A stretch of 64,000 nucleotides of DNA from Herbidospora mongoliensis (GCF_001570545.1 NZ_BBXD01000008.1:124001-188000); one strand, 5' to 3'. Shown: positions 54,128 through 62,299, counted from the stretch's first letter. The notes: generated from the sequence alone by a model not told the origin. Made by a program: numbers and translations.

Positions 54128-54175
54128 TACAGCTCGAAAGTACAGCTACCACCTCGGATGTGGCTGTACTTCTGC
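54128..54175. repeat. GTACAGC direct repeat and hairpin, right copy
   Basis: CTTTCGTACAGCTCGAAAG can form a stem CTTTCG/CGAAAG. The second GTACAGC begins a larger inverted repeat closing with GTGGCTGTAC. The arrangement parallels 48060-48110. The stretch 53691-54295 has no gene that I can support. Confidence 0.4.
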
Positions 54176-54295
54176 GTACCCGGCGGACGGTTGCTGCCCG
54201 TCGGAATCGGGGCACCTGAGGGTGGCCGAACGGGGGCTCATGATGCATCATGTGGGGGCGACCTGGGATGATCCCGGTTCGCGTACAACCTAAGA

Positions 54296-54387
54296 ACCGC
54301 GGGAGCTCGGGCGTAACCGGGCTGAGAGGGCGACCAGCGTCGCCGACCGCATGAACCTGTCCGGGTAATGCCGGCGTAGGGAGCGTG
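54296..54387 (+). promoter_or_regulatory. TPP riboswitch (THI element) of the cytX-like gene
   Basis: Consensus parts appear in order: a 5' arm CGGGAGCTCGG, GGGCTGAGAGGG, the variable stem CGACCAGCGTCG, CCGCATGAACCTGTCCGGGT, AATGCCGGCGTAGGGAG. The last GGGAG is 8-10 nt before ATG 54392, so ligand binding can hide the ribosome site. It includes the right 38-bp repeat at 54315-54352. Confidence 0.93.
54315..54352 (+). repeat. 38-bp direct repeat, right copy (inside the TPP riboswitch)
   Basis: Identical to 47958-47995 and 6,357 bp away from it. The length and direct orientation fit att sites of a tyrosine integrase; read as attR. Confidence 0.8.
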
Positions 54388-54391
54388 TGGG

Positions 54392-55756
54392 ATGACAGTT
54401 GTCATCGATTCCGAGGCCCCCCTCACCCTTGACGAGGCTCCGCCGAAAACACTCGGCCTCCTCGACCAGGGCGCACTCTGGGCCAACCTCGGAGTATCAC
54501 TGCTCGGGTTCTCAGGAGCGATCGCACTCGTCAACCCCCTCGGGGACCGTCCGCTGAGCTTCGTCGCAGCGCTGACGGCCGCCGTGGTGGGCAGTCTCAT
54601 CGGTACGGCCATGGTCGGGCTGGCCGCCATTCCGGGCACCCAGACGGGCGCCCCGGCGATGATGCTGCTCAGAGGGCTTTTCGGGGCGAAACTCTCCTAT
54701 CTCCCGAGTGTGCTGAACATCATCCAGATGCTCGGCTGGGGCGCCTTCGAACTCTGGGTCATCGCCCAGGGCGCGCAGGCCATCGCCGGGCAGTTCGGGG
54801 TCACCGTGCCCTACGCGGTCTGGGTCGTCATAGCGGGCGTGATCACCACGGCGCTCACCATCAAACCGCTGGGCGCGGTAAGGATTCTGCGCAGGTACGT
54901 CACCGTCGGCGTCGTCCTGGCGATGATCTATTTCGCGTACGAGCTGATCTCGCGCGGGCCCTCACTGGGCGCCGGGTCGTGGGAGGCGTTCACGCCGGCG
55001 GTCGACTACGTCATCGCGCTGAGCGTCTCGTGGGTGCCGCTGGCGGCCGACTTCTCGCGGTTCTCGAAGTCGAGCAGGGCGGCGTTCGGCGGGGTGGTCG
55101 GCGGTTACACGATCGCCCAGGTCTCCTGCCTGGCGCTGGGGATAGCGGCGCTGGCGCTGGTCGGGAACGACACCAACCAGGTCTGGGACCCGTTCGTCAC
55201 CGCGTCGCTCGGGGCGGTCTTCTTCGGGATCCTGGTGCTGCGGGAGACCGACCAGTCGTTCGTGAACGTCTATTCGGTGACCATGTCGCTGCAGAACCTG
55301 GTGCCGAGGGTCGACCGGCGCATTCTCTCGGTCGTCATCGGGACGCTGGTCACGCTGCTGGCGATCTTCGTCAGCGCGGACACCTACTCGGCGTTCCTGG
55401 GGATCATCGGGGCGGTGTTCGTGCCGATGTTCGCCGTGCTGGTGGTCGACTACTTCCTGCTGGGCGGTTCGCGCAGGTGGGACACCTCGGTGACCGCGCC
55501 GTCGCGGTGGCTGATGACGGTTCCGTGGGTGCTCGGGTTCGCCGCCTGGTGGATGCTCGGCGCGCTGCCCGACGTGCCCTGGTGGCGCGACATCTGGGTG
55601 TCGGCGCGGGATGCCGTCGGGTTCACCCCCGCGCCGTGGATGAGCGCCGCGCTCGGCTCGTTCCTGGTCGCCGCGCTGGTCACGCTGGCGATCGGAGCCT
55701 CACGCGGCGCTCGGCCGCGACTATCTGATGCGGGTGAAAGCCACCGCGGCAGCTGA
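54392..55756 (+). CDS. cytX: NCS1 permease, hydroxymethylpyrimidine transporter CytX type
   Basis: 454 aa, ATG 54392, about 12 membrane helices. NCS1 hallmarks: WANLGVSLLGFSGAIALVNP, the region AIPGTQTGAPAMMLLRGLFG, LNIIQMLGWGAFELWVIAQG and WVPLAADFSRFSKSSRAAFG. The TPP riboswitch directly upstream points to uptake of the thiamine precursor hydroxymethylpyrimidine rather than cytosine. Its last 36 bp overlap the convergent proline-rich gene. Confidence 0.9.
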   Translation: MTVVIDSEAPLTLDEAPPKTLGLLDQGALWANLGVSLLGFSGAIALVNPLGDRPLSFVAALTAAVVGSLIGTAMVGLAAIPGTQTGAPAMMLLRGLFGAKLSYLPSVLNIIQMLGWGAFELWVIAQGAQAIAGQFGVTVPYAVWVVIAGVITTALTIKPLGAVRILRRYVTVGVVLAMIYFAYELISRGPSLGAGSWEAFTPAVDYVIALSVSWVPLAADFSRFSKSSRAAFGGVVGGYTIAQVSCLALGIAALALVGNDTNQVWDPFVTASLGAVFFGILVLRETDQSFVNVYSVTMSLQNLVPRVDRRILSVVIGTLVTLLAIFVSADTYSAFLGIIGAVFVPMFAVLVVDYFLLGGSRRWDTSVTAPSRWLMTVPWVLGFAAWWMLGALPDVPWWRDIWVSARDAVGFTPAPWMSAALGSFLVAALVTLAIGASRGARPRLSDAGESHRGS

Positions 55757-56395
55757 CGCGATCACGGTCGACAGGACGACCATGAACAGCACCGACTTCA
55801 GCGGGTTGTCCCGCTTCTTCGGGTTGGCCACGGCCGCGACCCTCGGTTCACGCCGTTCCGGCGTCGCCGACGGGGTCGGCTTGGGACGCGGCGACGGCTT
55901 CTTCGTGGTCGGGGCCGGTTTCGGCAGTCGTACCGGAATGACCCTGGCCGGTTGCTCCACCCGCGGCTTCGGCTCCTGCACCGGAGGAGGCGGTGGCGGG
56001 GGTGGGGGCGGCGGAGGAGGCGGTGGCGGTGGTGGCGGTTCCTCGACCTGAGGCGGCGGGGGTGGCGGCGGTGGCTGCACCTCCGGCTCCTCGGGCAGGG
56101 GCGGCGGGCACGGCGTCTCCGACGGAGTCGGCGCCGGTGGCTCCTCGACCGGCGCCGGTGGCGGCGGGGGCGGAGGAGGTGGCGGTGGTGGCGGGTCGCA
56201 CGGCGGCTGCTGGAGGATGCCGACCCCCAGCTCCACGTCGAGGATCACCCCGACCTGGACGCACACTCCCACGCCCGGCCCGATGCCGACGTCGACCCCG
56301 AGGATGTCGTCGGCCGTCGCGGCCGGGGCCGAGGCCACCGACAGGGTGGCCAGCATCAGGAAGCCGAGTGTCGCGGCGGTTATTCGGCTTGTCAT
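55721..56395 (-). CDS. Exported proline-rich stalk protein with C-terminal membrane anchor
   Basis: 224 aa from ATG 56395, sharing one base with the stop of the previous gene (TGATG). A signal peptide (MTSRITAATLGFLMLATLSV..ASAPAATA) and a short hydrophobic G/V-rich segment (GVDVGIGPGVGVCVQVGVIL) precede more than 100 residues dominated by Pro runs with E, V and T (55980-56190). A basic stretch and a C-terminal membrane helix (SVLFMVVLSTVIASAAAVAF) follow. No LAXTG-type sortase signal is present. A wall-spanning stalk anchored in the membrane is likely; the function is unknown. Confidence 0.7.
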   Translation of the reverse strand: MTSRITAATLGFLMLATLSVASAPAATADDILGVDVGIGPGVGVCVQVGVILDVELGVGILQQPPCDPPPPPPPPPPPPPAPVEEPPAPTPSETPCPPPLPEEPEVQPPPPPPPPQVEEPPPPPPPPPPPPPPPPPPPVQEPKPRVEQPARVIPVRLPKPAPTTKKPSPRPKPTPSATPERREPRVAAVANPKKRDNPLKSVLFMVVLSTVIASAAAVAFTRIR

Positions 56396-57162
56396 CAGCT
56401 CAACCCTGAGATTCGGCCGAATTCGGCCAGTGCGCTGGTGAACGCGTCGGGCATCACTGCGAGCCCGCCGTCGAACACATGGATGATGTCGAAGACCATG
56501 TAGATGCCGACCCCCAGCAGCCCCGCCATCGCGAGCATCGGCAGCAGCGCCATGCCCCTCGGACGGGCCCCGGCCAGGAACGGGAAGACCAGCACGATCA
56601 GGCCGGTCACCACGGTCAGCGCCAGCAGGATCGTCGGCGGCGTGGCCCCCGCGTCGGCGGCGCGCTGCCGCCGCGACGAGCTGAGCTGGGAGATCTGGTC
56701 GACCACGGCCGCCTTGGCGTCTTCCTGGTCGTCTCCGTCGACGACCAGGCCGGACGCCTGGATGCGCAGCGTGTTCAGGCGCGTGGTGCCCTCGGCGCTG
56801 AGCTGGCCGTCGGCCATCAGCGGCCATTCCCGGTCGACCACGAAACCGACGTAGTCGCGCAGGCCGGCCTGGACCTGCGCGGCGGCGGGCGCGGGCAGCT
56901 CGTTGGCGGCCCAGTAGGCCTCGACGGCCGACTGGCTTTCGGTGTAGGTGTTCTGCCGGGCGGCGTCGGCGGTCGTCCACGGGACCACGATCGCGATGGC
57001 GAAGACCAGCAGGAACAGCGCCGACAACATCGCTCCGGCGTGGCCGACCGTCGGGCCGCCGGGGTCGGAGTCTTCACTCCCGGCGCCGAACTTTCTGAAA
57101 AGGAACGCCGACAGTGCCACCACTGCGACCGCCGACCCCACGGCGACGATGAATCCCAGCAT
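56395..57162 (-). CDS. DUF4239 (bestrophin-like) membrane protein
   Basis: 255 aa from ATG 57162, with GGGGAG 5 nt upstream. Four membrane helices in the DUF4239 arrangement (LGFIVAVGSAVAVVALSAFL, MLSALFLLVFAIAIVVPW, ILLALTVVTGLIVLVFPFLA, LLPMLAMAGLLGVGIYMVFD). The soluble middle contains ANELPAPAAAQVQAGLRDYV and LNTLRIQAS, typical of that family, and SSSRRQRAADAG before the third helix. It is coupled to the proline-rich protein, so the two probably form one envelope complex. The activity is unknown. Confidence 0.82.
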   Translation of the reverse strand: MLGFIVAVGSAVAVVALSAFLFRKFGAGSEDSDPGGPTVGHAGAMLSALFLLVFAIAIVVPWTTADAARQNTYTESQSAVEAYWAANELPAPAAAQVQAGLRDYVGFVVDREWPLMADGQLSAEGTTRLNTLRIQASGLVVDGDDQEDAKAAVVDQISQLSSSRRQRAADAGATPPTILLALTVVTGLIVLVFPFLAGARPRGMALLPMLAMAGLLGVGIYMVFDIIHVFDGGLAVMPDAFTSALAEFGRISGLS

Positions 57163-57258
57163 GACCACTCCCCACTAGTGACCTGGTGATTGCTCGGCGT
57201 GAGATTACTATCACATTGAGTGATCGCAGGTTTACTGTGTGGGGACAGACCCGTTGCG

Positions 57259-57828
57259 CTAAGCCATTTCTAGGTTCAGCAACATCTCTTTGGCGGCTTT
57301 TCCACCGGCGTAGGCCCCCGGCGTCCCCGATCCGCCGACGACCCGGTGACACGGAACCAGCAGGCAGACGGGGTTCTCGGTGATCGCGTTGGCGACCGCG
57401 CGCAGCGCCTGGGGCCGGCCGATGCGGGCGGCGACCGCGGCGTAGGTGGTGGTCGTGCCGTAGGGCGTCGAGGTGATCATCTGCAGCACGCTCCGGGCGA
57501 ACGCCGTCGCCAGCCGGAGGTCGAACGCGAGGGTGAAGGTGCGCAGCCGCCCGTCGAAGTAGGCGTCGATCTCCCGCTTCAGCGGATCGAGGCGCTTGGA
57601 GTCGTGGCCGATGAACGACCCGACCTCCCGGTGGACCCGCGCGTACACCTCGTGTTCGTCGTCGAATGTGGTGGCAATCACACCCCGCGAGGTGACGGCC
57701 AGCACGAGCCGTCCGGCCATCGTGTCGTGGGTGCCGAAGGCGATGGTGGGGGCGGATTCCCCGACGTACGTGGGTGAGGTGACCCGGAGTAGTGCCTCCA
57801 GGTCGCCCGATGCGGCCGACGCGTCCAT
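57259..57828 (-). CDS. ogt: Methylated-DNA--protein-cysteine S-methyltransferase
   Basis: 189 aa from ATG 57828, with GGGAAG 5-6 nt upstream. The C-terminal domain has TPYGTTTTYAAVAARIGRPQ, NAITENPVCLLVPCHRVVG with the alkyl-accepting Cys in PCHR, and YAGGKAAKEMLLNLE. The N-terminal half is divergent and has no regulator or zinc part, unlike Ada. It directly transfers an alkyl group from O6-alkylguanine to itself. Confidence 0.94.
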   Translation of the reverse strand: MDASAASGDLEALLRVTSPTYVGESAPTIAFGTHDTMAGRLVLAVTSRGVIATTFDDEHEVYARVHREVGSFIGHDSKRLDPLKREIDAYFDGRLRTFTLAFDLRLATAFARSVLQMITSTPYGTTTTYAAVAARIGRPQALRAVANAITENPVCLLVPCHRVVGGSGTPGAYAGGKAAKEMLLNLEMA

Positions 57829-57916
57829 GGCACTTCCCTTCCCCGGGTTCGAGGGCAGCGTATCGGAGCATTGGAAAAGGCCATGATCACGATCGGAAAA
57901 GCGGCACGATGGATCC

Positions 57917-59809
57917 GTGGAATGTGACCACTGGGACAAACGTGACGACGAGGACGAAGGGATCGCGCGGGCGGTAGTCGCCAGCGCGGCCGATGCCATC
58001 GTCGCACTCGATCGCGATCTGACGGTGGTCACGTGGAATCCGGCCGCGGAACGGCTGTTCGGCTGGCCCGCCGACGAGATCGTCGGCCGCCGGCCGCCCT
58101 TCGTGCCCGATGAGCTGATGGCCGAGCACAACGCGGTGCTCGAACGGGTGCGCACGGGCGGCAACGTCCAGCTGAGAACCCGCAGGTTCCGGCGTGACGG
58201 CGCGTTGATCGAGGTGCAGGCCGACATCAGCGGGCTGCGCACACCCTCGGGCGCGTTGCTCGGGTATGTCGGGGTCTACCACCTGCGCGACGACAACGAG
58301 GCCGCGCGGGCGCGGTCGGTCCGCCGGGCCCAGTTGGTCCGCCGTCTCACCGACGTCGTCGGCGACATCAACGCCGAACTCGACCAGAACGTGGTGCTCG
58401 ACCGGATCGCGGCCTCGCTCACCGAGCTGACCGGGGCGGACGCGGGCGGGTTCGTGCTGATCGAGGGGGAGAAGCTCCGGCTGGTCAGCTCCCACCGGCT
58501 ACCCGGCGGCATGAAGGGCGCCACCGCCGACCTGGGCAGCAGCCTGGTGGGCAAGCTGCTGCGCACCGGAAAACCGGTCATCCTCGAGACCGGCCCCGAG
58601 GGTTTGCAGGATCTCATCTGGGCTCAACTCGACGGCCTCCACACCATCGCGGTCGGCATCGCGGCTGTCGGCGGCCGGCCCTACGGCGCCCTCTACGCGC
58701 TGTTCGCCCGGCGCAAGCCCGGCCACCTTGAGCTCGAGCTGCTCGAACTGCTCGCCGGGCACGCCGGGATCGCGGTCGGCAACGCGGTGGCCTACCAGGA
58801 CGCGGTCCGGCAGCGTGCCCACGAGCGCGCGGTCTTCGACGCCAGCGCCGACGGCATCGCGGTGCTCAGCGAGAGCGGCACGGTCACCCGATGGAACCCC
58901 AAGGCGGCTGAGCTGACCGGGTTCGCCTACGAGGACGTGATCGGCCGTCCACCTCCCTTCAACCTGCCCAAACCCGGCGAGAAACTGACCTTCCAGCTCG
59001 AATCGGGCCGCTGGCTCGACGTGCTCTGCGCGACGATCCCGGAGACCGGCGAGATCGTCGCCGACTTCCGCGACATCACCAGCGCCAAGGAGCTCGAAGA
59101 GGCCAAGGACCTGTTCCTGGCCACCACCAGCCACGAACTGCGCACCCCGATCACCGTCGTGACCGGCTTCGCCAGCACGCTGGCCGACCGGTGGGACAAA
59201 CTCTCCGACAGCGACCGGCGGGCCCACGTCCACACCATCGCCGAACGCGCCAAGTCGCTCGGGCGGCTGATCGACCACCTGCTGCTGGGCGCCCGCGCCG
59301 GCGCGGCCGAGCCTTCGGTCCGTGACGAGGCCTTCGACCTGGCCGAACGCGTGCGGGCCGCGACTCTGGGGCTCCCCGTCCTGTCCGACCGCCACCGCGT
59401 CGAGGTGCGGGTCCCCGAAGACCTTCCTCTTGTACGCGGCGACGCGCTCGCCACCGACATACTGCTCGACCAGTTACTGGAGAACGCGTTCAAATATTCG
59501 CCCGACGGCGGCCTCATCCAGGTCTCCGCCTGGTCAGAGGAGACCCAAGTGGTCCTCACGGTCGACGACGAGGGCATCGGCATCCCTCCGGCCGACCGGG
59601 AACGCGTCTTCGAACGGTTCGTCCAAGGTGAGAGCGGTGATCGCCGCCGATTCGGCGGGGTGGGGCTCGGTCTCTACATCGTCCGGAGCCTCGCGCGGGC
59701 CCAAGGCGGGGAGGTGGCCGCACTGCCCCGACCCGAGGGTGGTACACGTATGCAGTTCGTGCTCCGCAGAGAGGGGTTTGTCACCGCACCCGACACACCG
59801 GGGCGGTAA
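57917..59809 (+). CDS. PAS-GAF-PAS sensor histidine kinase
   Basis: 630 aa from GTG 57917 (weak ribosome site). Order: PAS (about 18-130; VVASAADAIVALDRDLTVVT, NPAAERLFGWPADEIVGRRP), GAF (150-295; LTELTGADAGGFVLIEGEKL), PAS (305-390; DASADGIAVLSESGTVTRWN), HisKA with TTSHELRTPITVVTGFAST, ATPase domain with LLENAFKYSPDGGLI, VDDEGIGIPPADRERVFERF and GGVGLGLYIVRSL. No membrane helix, so it is cytosolic. The nearby OmpR-type regulator (61631) or the anti-sigma-like ATPase (59947) could be partners; both are inference. Confidence 0.93.
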   Translation: MECDHWDKRDDEDEGIARAVVASAADAIVALDRDLTVVTWNPAAERLFGWPADEIVGRRPPFVPDELMAEHNAVLERVRTGGNVQLRTRRFRRDGALIEVQADISGLRTPSGALLGYVGVYHLRDDNEAARARSVRRAQLVRRLTDVVGDINAELDQNVVLDRIAASLTELTGADAGGFVLIEGEKLRLVSSHRLPGGMKGATADLGSSLVGKLLRTGKPVILETGPEGLQDLIWAQLDGLHTIAVGIAAVGGRPYGALYALFARRKPGHLELELLELLAGHAGIAVGNAVAYQDAVRQRAHERAVFDASADGIAVLSESGTVTRWNPKAAELTGFAYEDVIGRPPPFNLPKPGEKLTFQLESGRWLDVLCATIPETGEIVADFRDITSAKELEEAKDLFLATTSHELRTPITVVTGFASTLADRWDKLSDSDRRAHVHTIAERAKSLGRLIDHLLLGARAGAAEPSVRDEAFDLAERVRAATLGLPVLSDRHRVEVRVPEDLPLVRGDALATDILLDQLLENAFKYSPDGGLIQVSAWSEETQVVLTVDDEGIGIPPADRERVFERFVQGESGDRRRFGGVGLGLYIVRSLARAQGGEVAALPRPEGGTRMQFVLRREGFVTAPDTPGR

Positions 59810-59946
59810 GGCCGGGGTAACACCGAAGCTGACCTATTGTCCAATGTGCACAAGCTGTAATCAGGTCTCGGTTTCCAGAGTCAGCTAACGGGGCATTTCG
59901 GTCGTACTGGGGTGACCATCTTCAGGGGGTTCGGGAGAACGGGGAG

Positions 59947-60399
59947 GTGAGTGCGTCGAGCGTCATCATGCTGCCGTACGCTCTGGCGAGCGTTGCTGTG
60001 GCGCGTCAGCGCCTCAGCGCCGACCTGCTCGCGTCCGGAGTTTTCGATGCGGCGGTCGACGACACGGTCCTGGTGATGAGCGAATTGTTGAGCAACGCCC
60101 TACGTCACGCACACCCCCTTGCGTCTGGGCAGCTCAGAGTCACATGGGCCTGCGGTGACGGACATATAGAAGTAGCCGTGAGCGACGGTGGCGCGACCAC
60201 CGAGCCGCGGGCCGGACGGCCTACTCTCTCGTCTCTGGGGGGCCGGGGGCTCGGCATCGTCGAGTTTCTGGCAGAGCGCTGGGGGGTTCGCCACGAGGGC
60301 GAGACGACGACCGTTTGGGCCATCGTCCACTGCCCTCATCCTGCCCGAAATGGGCAGTCCGGTGAGTCCGAAATTAGCGCGATAAGTCAGGTCGTCTGA
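59947..60399 (+). CDS. Anti-sigma-factor-like ATP-binding protein (HATPase_c_2)
   Basis: 150 aa as read from GTG 59947; the ribosome-like GGGGAG touches this GTG, so ATG 59968 or a leaderless start are alternatives. Short GHKL ATPase fold: VLVMSELLSNALRHAHPLAS (N box), VAVSDGGATTEP (D-x-G-x-x box) and LGGRGLGIVEFLAERWGVRH. Such RsbW/SpoIIAB-type proteins bind a sigma factor or phosphorylate a STAS protein; the STAS protein at 62835 is a candidate partner. Overlaps the convergent yidC gene by 13 bp. Confidence 0.88.
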   Translation: MSASSVIMLPYALASVAVARQRLSADLLASGVFDAAVDDTVLVMSELLSNALRHAHPLASGQLRVTWACGDGHIEVAVSDGGATTEPRAGRPTLSSLGGRGLGIVEFLAERWGVRHEGETTTVWAIVHCPHPARNGQSGESEISAISQVV

Positions 60400-61055
60400 G
60401 CGGTGAGTAGTCGCCGCTCGGTCGTCGTCCACGCGGTGCTGATCAGCAGGTAGACGCCCGTCGCGAAGGGCAGGAACGCGGCGGCGAGCACGGTTCCGTA
60501 CGGAAGCAGTTTCAACAGCCCACTACCCGGCATTTCAGGCGTCCCGATCACCAGTCGCGACGACTGCCAGGCCACCAATGCGATGAGCACGATCAGGCCG
60601 ACGAACACCAGAGTGGGCGCACCGAACAAACCCGAGTGGGCGATCACCGCTCCGAGATGGTCACTCAGCGGCACCGACAGCGCGCTGTGGGTCATCAGCA
60701 CGTTCTGCTGCCCGGCGATCACCGGGTGGGTGAACAGGTTGTACAGCACGAACACGAACGGGATCTGGGCCAGGCCCGTCCCGACGCCGGCGAACATCGA
60801 GGTGCCCGCGCCGGCGTAGAGGGCCTGTGTCTCCCGGACCAGCCGTTCCGGGTCCTTGGCGTGGCGCTTCTTGAGTTTCGCCACATCGGGAGCCAGTTTC
60901 GCGCGGAGGCGCTGGAGTTTCGCCTGCCGGAGCGCCAGGGGGAGCAGGGCGAGGCGGACCAGCAGGGTCAGCAGCACGATCGCCGGCGCGGCGCCGACGA
61001 GACCGGCCAGCGCCGCCGTGGCGTGGTAGGCCGGTCCGAGTACGAAGTCGAACAT
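60387..61055 (-). CDS. YidC/Oxa1 family membrane insertase, short paralogue
   Basis: 222 aa, ATG 61055. The Oxa1 core with IVLLTLLVRLALLPLALRQA, LQRLRAKLAPDVAKLKKRHA and YNLFTHPVIAG is clear, and about five membrane helices follow. It lacks the large N-terminal domain of main YidC. Actinomycetes carry a second short YidC next to DUF6412-type genes, as here, so it is probably specialised rather than the housekeeping copy. Confidence 0.9.
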   Translation of the reverse strand: MFDFVLGPAYHATAALAGLVGAAPAIVLLTLLVRLALLPLALRQAKLQRLRAKLAPDVAKLKKRHAKDPERLVRETQALYAGAGTSMFAGVGTGLAQIPFVFVLYNLFTHPVIAGQQNVLMTHSALSVPLSDHLGAVIAHSGLFGAPTLVFVGLIVLIALVAWQSSRLVIGTPEMPGSGLLKLLPYGTVLAAAFLPFATGVYLLISTAWTTTERRLLTAQTT

Positions 61056-61085
61056 GATTCAGGAACCTTTCGTCACTCTGCTTCT

Positions 61086-61139
61086 GAGGCAGATTCACAG
61101 CGCGAGCCACGGCCGGCCTTCGGCCGTCCGCGTCTCGCT
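61086..61139. repeat. Dispersed 54-bp hairpin repeat, copy 2
   Basis: It matches 6462-6515 at all but two or three positions, in the same orientation. Here it lies in the 122-bp gap between the DUF6412-like gene and the yidC paralogue, all on the minus strand. Confidence 0.85.
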
Positions 61140-61177
61140 TTGGGCATGACGAAGGCGCCCGTGCCGATCAATGGCGA

Positions 61178-61411
61178 TCAGCGGGGCGCCGGGTTTCCTG
61201 TTGGAGCTCTTGACCGGGTGCGGCCTGGTGAATTGGGGTGGCGGAGCCGTACAGAAACCGCCTCGACCCCGGCGCCCAGCGGCGCGGGACCGACGCGCGG
61301 CGCGGCGGCCAGCAGGCGCAGCGCCCACGTCAGGAGCAGCAGGCCCAGCACGGCGAGCAGCGCGATGCCACCGGGCATGGCGAGCGCACCGAGCAGGGCC
61401 TGGACGAACAT
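61178..61411 (-). CDS. DUF6412-like small membrane protein
   Basis: 77 aa, ATG 61411. One membrane segment (LAMPGGIALLAVLGLLLLTW) followed by ALRLLAAAPRVGPA and a basic tail with RLRHPNSPGRTRSRAP. The ending resembles the RDPDAPGRPRPRAP tail of DUF6412 proteins, which are neighbours of short YidC in actinomycetes. It is 3 nt after the 54-aa protein and probably cotranscribed with yidC. Confidence 0.65.
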   Translation of the reverse strand: MFVQALLGALAMPGGIALLAVLGLLLLTWALRLLAAAPRVGPAPLGAGVEAVSVRLRHPNSPGRTRSRAPTGNPAPR

Positions 61412-61414
61412 GCG

Positions 61415-61579
61415 CTACTTCTTCTTGGCCACGAGGGTGATCGCTCCGACGACGACCGCCGCGATCAGCGCGATCACCAGGAGGAACTTCAGCGTCGCGA
61501 AGAGCGCGGGGATGACGAATCCAACCACCAGCCAGATGGCGAGGAAGATCCCCACGACCGCAAAAACAGTACGGGTCAT
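61415..61579 (-). CDS. 54-aa hydrophobic membrane protein
   Basis: ATG 61579 opens a 54-codon frame, MTRTVFAVVGIFLAIWLVVG, then FVIPALFATLKFLLVIALIA and a second hydrophobic stretch ending in VAKKK. Two membrane helices with a positive C terminus. It is the first gene of the minus-strand run to yidC. No family recognised. Confidence 0.6.
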   Translation of the reverse strand: MTRTVFAVVGIFLAIWLVVGFVIPALFATLKFLLVIALIAAVVVGAITLVAKKK

Positions 61580-61630
61580 GGCTGACAAACTACGCGTTCG
61601 CCGATCTCCGTGCGACCTAGTCTTTGGGGT

Positions 61631-62299
61631 GTGACCGTAAGTCCCGCCGCCCGTGTCCTCGTCGTCGACAACGATCCGGCCGTGGCCGAGGTCATCGCCC
61701 GCTATCTCGAACGCGACGGCCATGAAGTGCAGTGTGCCGGTGACGACGTCCTGAACAGCATCGACCCGCCCGACCTGCTCATCCTCGACATGAACCGGCT
61801 CGCCGTCGGCCGCAAGCTGCGCGCCCGCTGGCCGGTCCCCGTGATCATCCTCGGCGAGGCCATCGACCTGGTCGACCTCGACCCGGACGCCGACGCCGAC
61901 GACTACGTCACCAAGCCCTTCAGCCCCCGTGAGCTGGCCCTGCGCGTCGCGGCGGTGCTCCGCAGAGCCCGAGGATCGATCGTGCCGGCCGGAACGGGTG
62001 TGCTGCACGACGCCGACCTCGTGGTGGACGTCGGGGCCCGCCACGTGCTCCTCGGCGACGCGGAGGTCACCCTGACCGCCCGCGAGTTCGATCTGCTCGT
62101 CTATCTGCTGCGCAACCCGCGCCAGGCGTTCAGCCGCACCGACCTGCTCGACCGGGTCTGGGGCTGGGCCTTCGGCGACTCCTCGACGGTGACCGTCCAT
62201 GTGCGCCGGCTGCGGGAGAAGATCGAGCACGACCCGACCGATCCCAGCCGCATCATCACGGTGTGGGGCGTCGGCTACCGCTACGAACCGGTCTCGTGA
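61631..62299 (+). CDS. OmpR/PhoB-type response regulator with an atypical receiver
   Basis: 222 aa from GTG 61631, 7 nt after TAGTCT, so probably leaderless. The receiver has VLVVDNDPAVAEVIARYLER and ILDMNRLAVG with the phospho-acceptor Asp. The loop after it is shorter than usual, and the position of the conserved Thr/Ser reads ILGEA. Lys is kept in YVTKPFSPRELAL. The winged helix is typical (LTAREFDLLVYLLRNPRQAF, STVTVHVRRLREKIEHDPTD). Activation may not follow the normal phospho-switch. Convergent overlap of 19 bp with the next gene. Confidence 0.88.
   Translation: MTVSPAARVLVVDNDPAVAEVIARYLERDGHEVQCAGDDVLNSIDPPDLLILDMNRLAVGRKLRARWPVPVIILGEAIDLVDLDPDADADDYVTKPFSPRELALRVAAVLRRARGSIVPAGTGVLHDADLVVDVGARHVLLGDAEVTLTAREFDLLVYLLRNPRQAFSRTDLLDRVWGWAFGDSSTVTVHVRRLREKIEHDPTDPSRIITVWGVGYRYEPVS

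Larger units (their letters stand above)
47830..54352. mobile_element. Putative integrated element inserted in a TPP riboswitch
   Basis: The interval differs from both flanks. GC is visibly lower (long AT-rich runs at 48.5-49.5 and 52.7-53.6 kb). It holds a decayed integrase, another broken gene, an inverted repeat with iterons, and HTH and membrane proteins found nowhere else in the window. It is bounded by a 38-bp direct repeat (47958-47995 and 54315-54352). Outer limits are uncertain by about 100 bp. No relaxase, FtsK-like or replication gene was seen, so it is probably a defective remnant of an AICE-like or phage-like element. Confidence 0.65.

Noticed and set aside
55721-56395. Proline-rich protein as a class E sortase substrate
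   Set aside because: No LAXTG-like signal before the C-terminal helix; the sequence there is KKRDNPLKS.
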